Source of the DNA: Pirellulales bacterium
Lineage (GTDB): Bacteria; Planctomycetota; Planctomycetia; Pirellulales; JAEUIK01
Direction of reading: 5' to 3'
Length of the DNA stretch: 64,000 nt
Assembly (NCBI GenBank): GCA_019745975.1
Contig: JAIESQ010000055.1
Location: 39,464-103,463 of the forward strand
Shown: in pieces, positions 11,282 through 20,126 of the stretch
How the letters are laid out: each line of letters begins with the position of its first letter
Numbering within the stretch: the first letter of the stretch is position 1
The notes under the pieces: model-generated
The model's input: the letters and a program-made list of their open reading frames with translations, nothing else
Told to the model about the DNA's origin: nothing
Databases searched by the model: none
Position numbers and translations under genes: made by a program

Positions 11282-11506
11282 ATGATTACGATCAGACCAG
11301 ATCAGAGTGTTCAGATCGAGTTGGTGCGCACTGCCCTGGCGACTAGCTCCATCTTCGATCTGCGTCAGTTGTTCGTTGTCGAAACCGACGATGGGCTGAC
11401 GCTCCGCGGGTCGGTATCGAGCTACTACCACAAGCAGCTCGCGCAGGAGACCGCCCTGGCCGTCGCGGACATGCCCTTGGTCAACGACATTGCCGTCGCT
11501 GAGTAG
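11282..11506 (+). CDS. Small BON-domain-like protein (first of a tandem pair)
   Basis: 74 aa. ATG 11282 is chosen over GTG 11273 because AAGGA sits at a workable distance only for the ATG. The pattern V-x-x-AL...L-x-V-E-x-x-D-G-x-L-x-L-x-G-x-V-x-S-Y-Y-H-K resembles a BON domain, which binds lipids or surfaces and is often periplasmic; no signal peptide is present here. SYYHKQLAQE is nearly repeated as SFYHKQLAQH in the next gene, showing the two are paralogues. Confidence 0.65.
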   Translation: MITIRPDQSVQIELVRTALATSSIFDLRQLFVVETDDGLTLRGSVSSYYHKQLAQETALAVADMPLVNDIAVAE

Positions 11507-11549
11507 GATTTCGCACGGTCGCGGCCAGAAACAATTTGTGATACCGATC

Positions 11550-11843
11550 ATGGACGAGCGTGCGACGCAGATGGCGAAGTTCGCGGCGGGTGAATTGCCG
11601 CCGCCACGGGATGGCGCCGATCAATTGGCAACCGATCTTGCGCGGCTCATTCTGAACGAATCCAACGGCCACGTCCGCGAGCTGGTCGTCGAGATTCATC
11701 CGGGCTGTGTGGTGCTGGCAGGACGCGCGCCGAGCTTCTATCACAAGCAACTCGCACAACACGCCGTGATGAAGCGTCTGGGCAATCGACAGCTTGAGAA
11801 TCGCATCAAAGTCGTCTGGTCGGCTGCTGCGTTTCTCGATTGA
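11550..11843 (+). CDS. Small BON-domain-like protein (second of a tandem pair)
   Basis: 97 aa from ATG 11550, 43 nt after its paralogue. After a 25-residue N-terminal region it has the same fold pattern: ILNESNGHVRELVVEIHPGC, then VVLAGRAPSFYHKQLAQHAV. The repeated YHKQLAQ motif suggests recent duplication followed by divergence. Like its partner it lacks a signal peptide, so a cytoplasmic binding role is possible. Function unknown. Confidence 0.65.
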   Translation: MDERATQMAKFAAGELPPPRDGADQLATDLARLILNESNGHVRELVVEIHPGCVVLAGRAPSFYHKQLAQHAVMKRLGNRQLENRIKVVWSAAAFLD

Positions 11844-11905
11844 TGCGCTGCGCGCTCACCGTGCCGCAGCAAGCGCCACTACCGCGCGATCCGTTGTCTC
11901 ACTCT

Positions 11906-13054
11906 TCACGCCGCGGCGGCGCTGACCGTAAGCAGTTGTTGCACCGCGCCCAGCACTTCGGCCACGGTCAACTCGCGCATGCAGCGATGGTGCCCCAACG
12001 GGCAGACGCGCTTCTGGCACGGTCCGCACGGCACGCTGCGCTGCAAGTCCACGGCGCGTGGGTGATAATTTTCGCTCCAGGCGCGATGCGTTGGACCGAA
12101 GAGTGAGACCGTGGGAATGCCCAGCGCGGCGGCTAGATGCCGCGGCCCGCTGTCAGTAGTGACCAGCAAGCGGCAACGTCGCAGCGCGGCCTTGGTAAGC
12201 CCCAGGCCGAGCGGTTCGTCGGCCAACGACTTCACCCGCGGCGATGCCGACTTGGCCGTGATCGTGTGAGCCAGCTCACGTTCTTGCGGGCCGCAGAGGA
12301 CCAACACGTCGTGAGCCAGCGTTTGCACGATCGTCCGTGCGAGCGCGACGAAATACTCGAGCGGCCAGAGCTTCGCGGCACCAAAGGCTCCGCTTGAGTT
12401 CAACGCCAAGACCGGTCGACCGGAGTCCAAGCCAAGCCGCCGCCAGGCGTCGGCCGCTGCCCGCTCGTCGGCAGCCGTCGTCGCAAGTTCCAGGCGAGGC
12501 GATTCGACAGGGCAATCGAGCGCATAAGCCAGGGCGAGATAATCATCCAATACCGGTGAGGGCTTCCAACGCGTGCGGCGCCACCAGCGACCATCGACCG
12601 GTTCTCGCATTTGATGCAGCCGCGTCGTCAATAGCGGGCCACGGCCGTAGCGAACATAGCCGATACGCCGTCGCGCTCCACTGGCCCAGGCCCACATCGC
12701 GGTGCGAAACGAGTTGCTAAACAACAGCGCCGCGTCGAGTCGAGCTGCGCGCAGCCGAATCCCAAAGGGGAGACCGCGGCTACGGAGATCTCCGCCGCGC
12801 GGGTCGAAGTCGATCAACTCGTCGAGCCAGGACGTGCCTGCCAGTAAATCGCGCAAGAATGAGCGCCCCACGCCGATCAGCCTGGCGGCCGGATACCGTT
12901 TCCGCAGCGCTCGCAATGCTGGGGTGGCCATAGCGGCGTCGCCAACCCAATTCGGCAGGAACAATCCGATCCGCTCAGCGTCTAGGTGGGTCGATGATTC
13001 GGGCGTGCGATCCCCAGGGGAACAAAGTGCGCCAGCATCGGAATCGGTCGACAT
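11906..13054 (-). CDS. waaF: Lipopolysaccharide heptosyltransferase (GT9 family, WaaF-like)
   Basis: 382 aa from ATG 13054 (AGGG ten bases upstream; GTG at 13060 is a less well spaced alternative). GT9 hallmarks: N-terminal FLPNWVGDAAMATPALRALR as in WaaF/RfaF, and the C-terminal nucleotide-sugar site LLVTTDSGPRHLAAALGIPTVSLFGPTH. The Cys cluster PCGPCQKRVCPLGHHRCM near the C-terminus is common in WaaF. It adds heptose to the LPS inner core at the inner membrane using ADP-heptose. It follows hldE, which makes that donor, by 12 nt from its start, indicating one operon. Confidence 0.92.
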   Translation of the reverse strand: MSTDSDAGALCSPGDRTPESSTHLDAERIGLFLPNWVGDAAMATPALRALRKRYPAARLIGVGRSFLRDLLAGTSWLDELIDFDPRGGDLRSRGLPFGIRLRAARLDAALLFSNSFRTAMWAWASGARRRIGYVRYGRGPLLTTRLHQMREPVDGRWWRRTRWKPSPVLDDYLALAYALDCPVESPRLELATTAADERAAADAWRRLGLDSGRPVLALNSSGAFGAAKLWPLEYFVALARTIVQTLAHDVLVLCGPQERELAHTITAKSASPRVKSLADEPLGLGLTKAALRRCRLLVTTDSGPRHLAAALGIPTVSLFGPTHRAWSENYHPRAVDLQRSVPCGPCQKRVCPLGHHRCMRELTVAEVLGAVQQLLTVSAAAA

Positions 13055-13066
13055 GCCCACGGATCC

Positions 13067-14683
13067 CTATGCAGCCGAGCGCTGGGCATCGCCGGAGGGC
13101 GCGGTGCCGTGAGCGAAGTGGTCGTTCGTCGCCGTGCTTTTGTCATGTCGGGCGGCGATGCTCTTCAAGATGTTCGTGGTCGAGACACCTTCAATCGCGC
13201 CGGTCACGGTTACCTGGCCGCCATAGGCCGCGACGACCTCATGGCCGACAACCTGGTCGGGAGTATAAGTGCCCCCTTTGACGAGGACGTCGGGACGAAT
13301 CTGACGGAGCAATTCGTGCGGCGTATCCTCGTCGAACACGAGCACGTAGTCGACGACGGCCAGGGCCGCGAGCATCGCAGCGCGGTCGGCCTGGCAGATA
13401 ACCGGGCGCGATTCTCCCTTGAGCTTGTGGACGCTGGCGTCGCTGTTGATCGCCACAATAAGGCGATCGCCCAAGCGGCGCGCCTGTTCGAGGTAGCTCA
13501 CGTGGCCGACGTGCAACAGATCGAAGCAGCCGTTGGTCAGCACAACACGTTGGCCCGCGGCGCGATGCGCCTCGGCAGCCGCGATCATTTGCGGACGCGT
13601 AACAATCTTGCCGGCCGACGACACTTCGCGCTCGGCCAACACGGCCCGGATTTCGCTCCGCTCGACGATCGCCACGCCCACCTTGCCAACCTCGAGCCCC
13701 GCGGCGACGTTTCCCAGCTCGATGGCTTGCGCGGCAGTCGCGCCGCCAGCCAGGGCCACGCCGATCATCGCCAGCACCATGTCACCGGCACCAGTAATGT
13801 CGTATACGGCGCGCGCTTGAGTGGGAAACACCTGACCAGTCAGATCTTTGGCAACGTCGCCGCCGGCGGGCGCTGCCGATCGTGCCGCCGCCACGAGCGC
13901 CATGCCATCGCGATCGAGTGTGATGATCGCCATGTCCATGTCGAGCGTATCGCGGAGCTGTCGACCTGCCCGGAACGCATCGGCGGACGCCACAATCTTG
14001 ATGCCGGTGGCCAGCTCGGCTTCTAGCCGATTGGGTGTCATCGTGGTCACGCCGCGATAGCGCTGATAGTCGACGCCCCGCGCTGGGTCGACGATCACCG
14101 GCACGCCGGCCTGGCGCGCGGAGTCGACCACCGCGCCGAGCAGCGCGGGCGTGCAGACACCCTTGTTGTAGTCCGAGATCAGGATCATCTGGAACTGCGG
14201 GATAGTCGGCAGGATCTGATCGAGGAGTTGTCGTTCGCACTTACGCGGCAACGGATCGCAGACCTCGCGATCAACGCGCAGCATTTGATGCGGGTGGCGA
14301 TTCGCAGCGCGGCCGATGAACCGCTCCTTGACCGTAGTGGGGCGGCAGGCATCGACGATTACCGCCGATGTGTCTGAGCCGGCGGCGCCCAGCAAGGCCA
14401 CGAGCTCGCGACCATCGGCGTCAGAACCGATTGCGCCGGCGCAGGTGACCTGGGCCTCGAGCCCGCCCAGCATGTTGCAGACATTAGCCGCGCCGCCGAG
14501 CCGGGCCTCGCGGTGATCGGTGCGCAGCAGAATGACCGGCGCTTCCTGGCTGACGCGCTCGGCATTCCCCCACGTATAGCGATCGAGAATCAGATCTCCG
14601 ACCACCAAGACGCGTGGGCGCCCCAAGGCATCGAACGTTTCCAATAGGCTTGCGTGATTTGCCATCGCTCCGCCGTCATCCAT
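13067..14683 (-). CDS. hldE: Bifunctional heptose-7-phosphate kinase / heptose-1-phosphate adenylyltransferase
   Basis: 538 aa, the full-length two-domain enzyme. Residues ~1-330 are a PfkB/ribokinase-type kinase (VLVVGDLILDRYTWGNAERV; DITGAGDMVLAMIGVALAGG). Residues ~375-500 are a nucleotidyltransferase with TNGCFDLLHVGHVSYLEQAR and a late STTNILKSI. The two activities convert D-glycero-D-manno-heptose 7-phosphate to ADP-heptose for LPS core, together with GmhA, GmhB and HldD, which are outside this window. An alternative start is MANHASLLETF six codons in. Confidence 0.95.
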   Translation of the reverse strand: MDDGGAMANHASLLETFDALGRPRVLVVGDLILDRYTWGNAERVSQEAPVILLRTDHREARLGGAANVCNMLGGLEAQVTCAGAIGSDADGRELVALLGAAGSDTSAVIVDACRPTTVKERFIGRAANRHPHQMLRVDREVCDPLPRKCERQLLDQILPTIPQFQMILISDYNKGVCTPALLGAVVDSARQAGVPVIVDPARGVDYQRYRGVTTMTPNRLEAELATGIKIVASADAFRAGRQLRDTLDMDMAIITLDRDGMALVAAARSAAPAGGDVAKDLTGQVFPTQARAVYDITGAGDMVLAMIGVALAGGATAAQAIELGNVAAGLEVGKVGVAIVERSEIRAVLAEREVSSAGKIVTRPQMIAAAEAHRAAGQRVVLTNGCFDLLHVGHVSYLEQARRLGDRLIVAINSDASVHKLKGESRPVICQADRAAMLAALAVVDYVLVFDEDTPHELLRQIRPDVLVKGGTYTPDQVVGHEVVAAYGGQVTVTGAIEGVSTTNILKSIAARHDKSTATNDHFAHGTAPSGDAQRSAA

Positions 14684-14942
14684 GACTGCGAGACTGGTAA
14701 CTTCCGGGAGAAGCGGCGGGATTTATACTCCTGGCACGGCCAATGGCAAAGACGAACCGAACCAGCCGGTAACCAGGCCCGAAATCGGCCGCATTTGCGA
14801 TGCTAGCAGTCGCCGCGCCGCGTGACTCAGCGGCGGCTGAACTTTGACAGGCGCCACTGTTGGTCGAACAAGACGGTGGCGAGTATTGTCTGGCTTGAGG
14901 GCAACGCACCCGACCATCTGCACGACAACCGGAACCGACGAC

Positions 14943-15968
14943 ATGAGCCGCTACCCGCTCTTCGACCGCAGTCAGATCCAGCTCCGCGATTTGGAGGAGC
15001 GAGGGCACGATCTGACGCTGGCGGCTTGCCGTCGGCTCGACACGCCCTTCGCGCGTTACGAGCACCCTGAGTTTAGCGAACTGGTGGCAACGATCGTTGA
15101 CGCGCGGCGACGCAAGCGCCCCGTGCTGCTGATGATCGGCGGCCACCCGATCAAGCTCGGGCTGTCGCGGTACCTGATCGACCTCGTCGAGCGCGGGCTG
15201 GTGACGCACTTGGCCACGAACGGCTCTGGGTCGATCCACGATTACGAATTGGCGCTCGTCGGCGGCACGAGCGAGGATGTGCCGAAGTGGATTCGCGCCG
15301 GGCAATTTGGCTTGTGGCGCGAGACGAGCCGGCTCAACGACATCATCGTCGAGGCCGCGCGTCGCGGCGAAGGACTCGGCGAAGCGGTCGGCCGCACCAT
15401 CGAGAGCGAGCAGTTCCCCAATCGCCAGATGAGCATCGCCGCGGCCTGCTGGCGCGCAGGCATTCCGTTCACCGTTCATGTCGGAGTTGGCAGCGACATC
15501 ATTCATGCTCATGCCAATTGCGATGGCGCTGCCTTGGGCGCGGCGAGCTACACCGACTTCTTGATGTTCGCGCGGACGATCCAAGACCTTGAAGGGGGTG
15601 TGTATCTGAATGTCGGCACGGCGGTGGCCGGCCCCGAGGTCTATCTCAAAGCGCTCTCGATGGCGCGCAATGTCGCCCGGCAGCGCGGCGAGGAGATTCG
15701 CGACTTTACCACCGCAGTGTTCGATCTCGTCGAGCTGCCGCCAGGCTATCGCAATGGTCCGCCCGGCAAAGATCACCCGCAGTATTACTATCGCCCCTGG
15801 AAGACCATCCTGGTGCGCACGGTGGCCGACGGCGGCCGTAGTTACTACTTCTGTGGCGATCATCAGCAGACAATTCCCACGCTGTGGAGCGACACGGTAG
15901 CCGCCTCCGGGCAACATGCCGCGCCGAGACCGCATCGCGCTAGCCCGACGTCGGCAGCAACGCGGTGA
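14943..15968 (+). CDS. Deoxyhypusine-synthase-like protein in the heptose/lipid A cluster, function unknown
   Basis: 341 aa from ATG 14943. Notable segments are RRKRPVLLMIGGHPIKLGLS, THLATNGSGSIHDYELALVG and PFTVHVGVGSDIIHAHANCD. The order of these Gly/Asn/His-rich loops resembles the NAD-binding deoxyhypusine synthase fold, and I believe similar proteins occur beside heptose genes in deltaproteobacteria; that is recalled knowledge, not checked. Bacteria generally lack the eIF5A substrate, so the true reaction is open. It is divergent from hldE and its 3' end overlaps lpxK by 29 bp tail to tail. The last ~20 residues are low complexity. Confidence 0.75.
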   Translation: MSRYPLFDRSQIQLRDLEERGHDLTLAACRRLDTPFARYEHPEFSELVATIVDARRRKRPVLLMIGGHPIKLGLSRYLIDLVERGLVTHLATNGSGSIHDYELALVGGTSEDVPKWIRAGQFGLWRETSRLNDIIVEAARRGEGLGEAVGRTIESEQFPNRQMSIAAACWRAGIPFTVHVGVGSDIIHAHANCDGAALGAASYTDFLMFARTIQDLEGGVYLNVGTAVAGPEVYLKALSMARNVARQRGEEIRDFTTAVFDLVELPPGYRNGPPGKDHPQYYYRPWKTILVRTVADGGRSYYFCGDHQQTIPTLWSDTVAASGQHAAPRPHRASPTSAATR

Positions 15969-17001
15969 GCCGGGCGATTAGCTCCGCTTCGTCGGCCAGG
16001 ATTTCCATACCGACGACCAGCGCCCAGAGCGGCTTGCCGGCGAGTTGCTCAACGCCGATCTTCACCAGGTCCTTATGCGTGGTGACGACGGCATCAGCCG
16101 TGCCAGCCGTCCGCGCCCAAGCGGTCAAACCATCGACGTCGGCGCGATTATAGGCGTGATGGTCTGGATACTCTCGAAACACGACCACGTCGCATCCGGC
16201 TCCCATTAACGTGCGACGAAAGCTCTCCGGATTCCCAATTCCGCAGAACGCCGCGACCTTGCGTCCCGCGAGTTCTTCGAGCGGGCGCTCCAGTCCGCCA
16301 GCCGACCGCCAGACGCGCGGCGCGTGCCGGGCTTCGACCCAAGCAGCGTGCGGCGCGAAACCTTGTGCGCGCTGTCGGATTTCGGCACGGCGCTCGGGCG
16401 TCACGAGGTCGGCGCGCGAGAGCACGAACACGTCGGCGCGACGCAGCCCAGCGAGCGGCTCGCGCAGCAGCCCGCGCGGAAACACGTGATCACAACCGAA
16501 CGGCTCCGTAGCGTCGAGCACGACAATATCCAGATCGCGCGCCAAACGACGGTGCTGAAAACCGTCGTCGAGCAGCACGAGCTGGCTTTCGAATTCCTCG
16601 ATCGCCAGCCGAGCCCCCGCCACGCGATCACGATTCTGCACGTGCGGCACGTCGGGTAGTTTCTGCTCGAGTTCAAGCGCTTCGTCGTTCGCGCTGCCAT
16701 CCGTCGCTCCGTAGCCGCGGCTGACTAGCGCCACGCGCACGCCGTGCTGGCGCAGCCAGCGTGCGATCCATTCGACCAACGGCGTCTTGCCTGTGCCGCC
16801 GAGCGTGATATTGCCGACGCTGACGACCGGCACGCCGACACGGTGAATCTCCGCCCGACCACTGTCGTAGCGGTGGTTGCGGACGCGCATCGCCAGGGCG
16901 TAAGGCGCTTCAGCGACTCGCAGCGCGCCGCGGACCAGGCTCGCCGACAATCCGCGGCGGCGGCCGCTGACTAACGCGTGAAAGGTCGAAGCGGAGAACA
17001 A
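15940..17001 (-). CDS. lpxK: Tetraacyldisaccharide 4'-kinase
   Basis: 353 aa. LpxK features: FHALVSGRRRGLSASLVRGA, membrane-proximal APYALAMRVRNHRYD, then the P-loop VVSVGNITLGGTGKTPLVEW and LLDDGFQHRRLARDLDIVVL. It phosphorylates the lipid A disaccharide precursor at the inner membrane. I choose TTG 17001 because GGAG lies six bases upstream and the gene then clears the isocitrate dehydrogenase stop at 17022; a TTG at 17043 would overlap it. Its presence, with waaF and hldE, shows the organism makes lipid A with heptose core. Confidence 0.93.
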   Translation of the reverse strand: MFSASTFHALVSGRRRGLSASLVRGALRVAEAPYALAMRVRNHRYDSGRAEIHRVGVPVVSVGNITLGGTGKTPLVEWIARWLRQHGVRVALVSRGYGATDGSANDEALELEQKLPDVPHVQNRDRVAGARLAIEEFESQLVLLDDGFQHRRLARDLDIVVLDATEPFGCDHVFPRGLLREPLAGLRRADVFVLSRADLVTPERRAEIRQRAQGFAPHAAWVEARHAPRVWRSAGGLERPLEELAGRKVAAFCGIGNPESFRRTLMGAGCDVVVFREYPDHHAYNRADVDGLTAWARTAGTADAVVTTHKDLVKIGVEQLAGKPLWALVVGMEILADEAELIARLTALLPTSG

Positions 17002-17021
17002 CGTCGTCTCCGGTTTGACCG

Positions 17022-18122
17022 CTAGCTTGTTAGCCGAGCACAAATTGCTTCGGCCATCTCGCGCGTGCCCACCGCGGTGGGATCGTCGCGCGAGGGCTTC
17101 ATGTCGTAAGTGACGTACCGGCCTTCGGCGATCACGTCGGCCACGGCCTTTTCGAGTCGATCGGCGGCCGACGTCTCTTTCAGATGCCGCAGCATGAGCA
17201 TGCCGGAAAGAATCAACGCCGTGGGGTTGACCTTATTCTGGCCTTTGTACTTGGGAGCACTGCCGTGCGTGGCTTCGAAGACCGCACCTTCGGGCCCGAT
17301 GTTAGCCCCCGGCGCCACTCCCAAGCCGCCGACCAGGCCGGCCGCCAGGTCGCTGATGATATCACCGTACAGGTTGGGCAACACCAGCACGTCGTACAAC
17401 TCGGGCTTCTGCACAAGCTGCATGCACATGTTGTCGACGATGCGATCCTCGAATTCGATGTCGGGGAAGTCGGCCGCCACGCGGCGCGACACTTCGAGAA
17501 ACAATCCGTCGGTGAACTTGAGGATGTTCGCCTTGTGGACGCTGGTTACCTTGCGTCGCTTGTTGGCCCGAGCGTAGTCGAACGCGCAGCGCACGATCCG
17601 CTCGCTGGCCGAGACGCTGATCGACTTGATCGTGAGCCCCGTTTCGGAGGGGCCTGTCCTGATCTTACCCGACGCGCTCTTAGCGTTGATCTGCCCAATG
17701 ATGTCGGCAGTCTCAGGCTTGCCGCGTTCGAACTCAATGCCGGCGTACAGGCTCTCGGTGTTCTCGCGAACGATCACCAGATCGATCGGCTGATCGGCAA
17801 ACAGGGTGCGCACCCCCTTATAAAGCTTGCAGGGGCGGATGCAGGCGAACAGCCCGAAGGCCTGCCGCAAATGGACGTTGATGCTGCGAAAACCGGTCCC
17901 GACCGGAGTCGTAATGGGTGCCTTCAGGGCACAGTGGGTGCGACGCAGGCTGTCGAGCACCGCCTGGGGGAGTGGTGTGCCGGCCCGTTCCATGACCTCG
18001 ACCCCGGCCTCCTGCACGTCCCAGTTGATTTTGACGCCGGTGGCATCGATCACCCGGCGTGCCGCCTCGGCCAGTTCCGGGCCGGTGCCGTCGCCGGTAA
18101 TCAAGGTCACTTCATGGGGCAT
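17022..18122 (-). CDS. NAD-type isocitrate/isopropylmalate dehydrogenase family protein
   Basis: 366 aa. Family motifs: N-terminal [20 protein letters not shown], substrate loop [15 protein letters not shown], and the metal/nucleotide signature [20 protein letters not shown] followed by APGANIG and [18 protein letters not shown]. The [12 protein letters not shown] loop fits isocitrate rather than 3-isopropylmalate, so this is probably an NAD(P)-dependent isocitrate dehydrogenase of the TCA cycle. It lies 20 nt upstream of lpxK on the same strand; the pairing looks incidental. Confidence 0.9.
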   Translation of the reverse strand: MPHEVTLITGDGTGPELAEAARRVIDATGVKINWDVQEAGVEVMERAGTPLPQAVLDSLRRTHCALKAPITTPVGTGFRSINVHLRQAFGLFACIRPCKLYKGVRTLFADQPIDLVIVRENTESLYAGIEFERGKPETADIIGQINAKSASGKIRTGPSETGLTIKSISVSASERIVRCAFDYARANKRRKVTSVHKANILKFTDGLFLEVSRRVAADFPDIEFEDRIVDNMCMQLVQKPELYDVLVLPNLYGDIISDLAAGLVGGLGVAPGANIGPEGAVFEATHGSAPKYKGQNKVNPTALILSGMLMLRHLKETSAADRLEKAVADVIAEGRYVTYDMKPSRDDPTAVGTREMAEAICARLTS

Positions 18123-18339
18123 CGCGGCTTAACCTCTTTGGCTAGCGGGAGATGGGCGAAGCGGGTCACACTAACAGATGGTCCAATGAGCGTCAACGAG
18201 GGGCTGCGGTAGGGCTAGGGGTTGGAGCTTAGGGCTTGGCTTAAGGTCGCGAGCCGATCGTCACGGGCAAACCCCGATCGCGGCGACGTAAGCTCGACCT
18301 ACTTGATTACCGAAACCGAGTCTCAAGCCGCCGGTAATC

Positions 18340-18602
18340 TCCCCCGGGGGGGGTCCAGAATAAGTTTGTCCGGGAATTTGCGTCCTAACCGTCCTAAGCG
18401 GCTGTCAAAAGTAGTTAAGTCTCTTCTCAGCAACGAGTTATTTTAGGACGCAAAATCAAAAACCGTTGCGTCCTAGATCGTCCTAACGGCGGTTTTGCGT
18501 CCTAAGAATTCGTTAGCCGCGGGATTCATCCCGCGGCGAACGCACGATCGCGGCGCGACTCGCGCGCAGGGCGGACGCAGCTCTCCGCTCCCGACTCTGA
18601 CC
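18340..18602 (-). repeat. GCGTCC element, copy A
   Basis: Shares two blocks with copy B at 35690-35945. Block 1 (18355-18404) begins CCAGAATAAGTTTGTCCGG and runs into TTTGCGTCCTAA. Block 2 (18575-18590) is an exact 16-mer, ACGCAGCTCTCCGCTC, with similar flanks. Between them are several GCGTCC units. TTTGCGTCCTAA (18377-18388) pairs perfectly with TTAGGACGCAAA (18443-18454), and further TTGCGTCC units lie at 18466 and 18495. In this copy units are followed by TA or TAA, where copy B has CGG, CGC or CTA. Strand is given to match copy B being plus. Confidence 0.8.
18516..18537. repeat. Perfect 10-bp hairpin within element A
   Basis: GCCGCGGGAT (18516-18525) and ATCCCGCGGC (18528-18537) with a 2-nt centre. 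No T-run follows on either strand. It could be an independent REP-like unit inserted in the element, as copy B lacks it. Confidence 0.7.
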
Positions 18603-18899
18603 TGTGCTGAGCCCTGAGCCCCTCAACTTCGTTCGCGACAGGCAACGCCGAAGGGTCGAAGCACAATCGGTTCCGCGGAATCGCGAGCCCTTGGGCGAGA
18701 GGCGGCGAACCCCTCAACCCGATCTCGTGCGCATCGTCGAGGCGTGGCCGACCCTGCCCGACACCGCGTCGTTCATCAAACGCAAGCGCTTCTCGGCTGA
18801 GGCGCTGCAAGACAGTGGCACGCGAGTCTGGCCTGTGACTTTGCTATCGTGGGGGTGCAGTTCGCCAAGCCAGCACGCACGCCACGAAGTCGCCAGGCC

Positions 18900-20126
18900 A
18901 TGCACATCCTGTTCGTCCATCAGAACTTTCCGGCCCAGTTCGGCCCGATCGGGCGCCGCCTCAACCGCGAGCACGGTTTCCACTGCACGTTTTTCACGAA
19001 TCATCCGCCACGCGACGTCGCCCCCGACTTCGAGGTCATCCCCTATCGCACGCTGGGGGGCGCCACGCGCAACACGCACTACTTCGCCCGCTCGTTCGAG
19101 AACGCCGTCGCCCACGCGCATGGTGTTTTCGAAGCGTGTCGCGCCCGGACAGACCTGCGCCCCGATCTGGTCGTCGCGCATAGCGGATTTGGCTCGTCGC
19201 TCTTCCTGCGAGAGCGATTCACTTGCCCGATCGTCAACTACTTCGAGTACTTTTACCATCCGCACGACAGCGACTTGGATTTTCGGCCCGACTTTCCCGC
19301 CGTTGAACGCGACGTCCTGCGCTCGTACTGCCGCAACGCCATGCTGCTGTTGGACCTGGAGAACTGCGACGCTGGCTACTCGCCGACCGACTGGCAGCGC
19401 AGTCGGTTTCCGGCCGCCTATCAGTCGAAGCTCACGACCATCTTCGACGGCATCGACACCGAGATCTGGCACCGCCGAGCCGAGGTCCCGCGCCGCATCG
19501 CTAACCGCACGGTTGACGACGACACGCGCATCGTGACTTATGTCTCGCGTGGTTTCGAATCGATGCGGGGTTTTGACATTTTCATGCGGGTGGCGAAGCG
19601 GATTTACGAACAATCGCCCAATGTAGTCTTCGCCGTGGTCGGCACCGACCGCACGGCCTACGGGGGCGATCACCGCCATACCGGCGGCAAGTCCTTTCGG
19701 CACTATGTGCTGGAGCAAGACGACTACGATCTCGGCAAGTTCATCTTCACAGGGCAGCTTCCTCAGGGCGACTTGGCCGATCTGTTGTCGCTGTCCGACT
19801 TGCACATCTACCTGACCGTTCCGTTTGTCCTGTCCTGGTCCTTGTTCAACGCGTTGGCGTGCGGCGCAACCGTGCTGGCTTCCGATACGGCACCGGTGCG
19901 CGAATTGATCACGCACCAAGAGACGGGCCTGCTCGCGCCGTTTTTCGATGTCGACGAGTTCACTCGGCTAGCACTCGATGTGCTTCGCGACCCAGCCGCG
20001 TTCCGACCACTGGCCGACCGCGGGCGACGCTTGATTGACAACAAGTACTCGCTCGAACGATCGCTTCCGCAGATGGTTTCACTCTACAAAACCGTGCTCT
20101 CAGAATTAGATTGCGCCGATGGTTAA
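18900..20126 (+). CDS. Glycosyltransferase, GT4-like
   Basis: 408 aa from ATG 18900. The N-terminal domain opens MHILFVHQNFPAQFGPIGRR, characteristic of a group of GT4-type transferases. The C-terminal GT-B half includes TYVSRGFESMRGFDIFMRV, LLSLSDLHIYLTVPFVLSWS and the donor site ATVLASDTAPVRELITHQETG with PFFDVDEF. It likely adds a sugar to an extracellular polysaccharide or glycan using a nucleotide-sugar. It stands alone. A broken copy of its first ~20 codons lies inverted at 20852-20915. Confidence 0.88.
   Translation: MHILFVHQNFPAQFGPIGRRLNREHGFHCTFFTNHPPRDVAPDFEVIPYRTLGGATRNTHYFARSFENAVAHAHGVFEACRARTDLRPDLVVAHSGFGSSLFLRERFTCPIVNYFEYFYHPHDSDLDFRPDFPAVERDVLRSYCRNAMLLLDLENCDAGYSPTDWQRSRFPAAYQSKLTTIFDGIDTEIWHRRAEVPRRIANRTVDDDTRIVTYVSRGFESMRGFDIFMRVAKRIYEQSPNVVFAVVGTDRTAYGGDHRHTGGKSFRHYVLEQDDYDLGKFIFTGQLPQGDLADLLSLSDLHIYLTVPFVLSWSLFNALACGATVLASDTAPVRELITHQETGLLAPFFDVDEFTRLALDVLRDPAAFRPLADRGRRLIDNKYSLERSLPQMVSLYKTVLSELDCADG

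Larger units (their letters stand above)
18123..18899. other. Long intergenic region carrying repeat element A
   Basis: 777 bp between isocitrate dehydrogenase (minus) and the glycosyltransferase (plus). It holds the GCGTCC element (18340-18602), a perfect 10-bp hairpin at 18516-18537, and a degenerate half of the CACTG palindrome near 18813-18828 (GCAAGACAGTGGCAC). Open frames here translate to repeat-derived sequence and are not called. Confidence 0.7.

Noticed and set aside
14676..15935. A 419-codon minus-strand frame opposite the DHS-like gene
   Set aside because: It is antisense to a clearly coding plus-strand gene and has a His/Arg-rich composition typical of shadow frames in GC-rich DNA.
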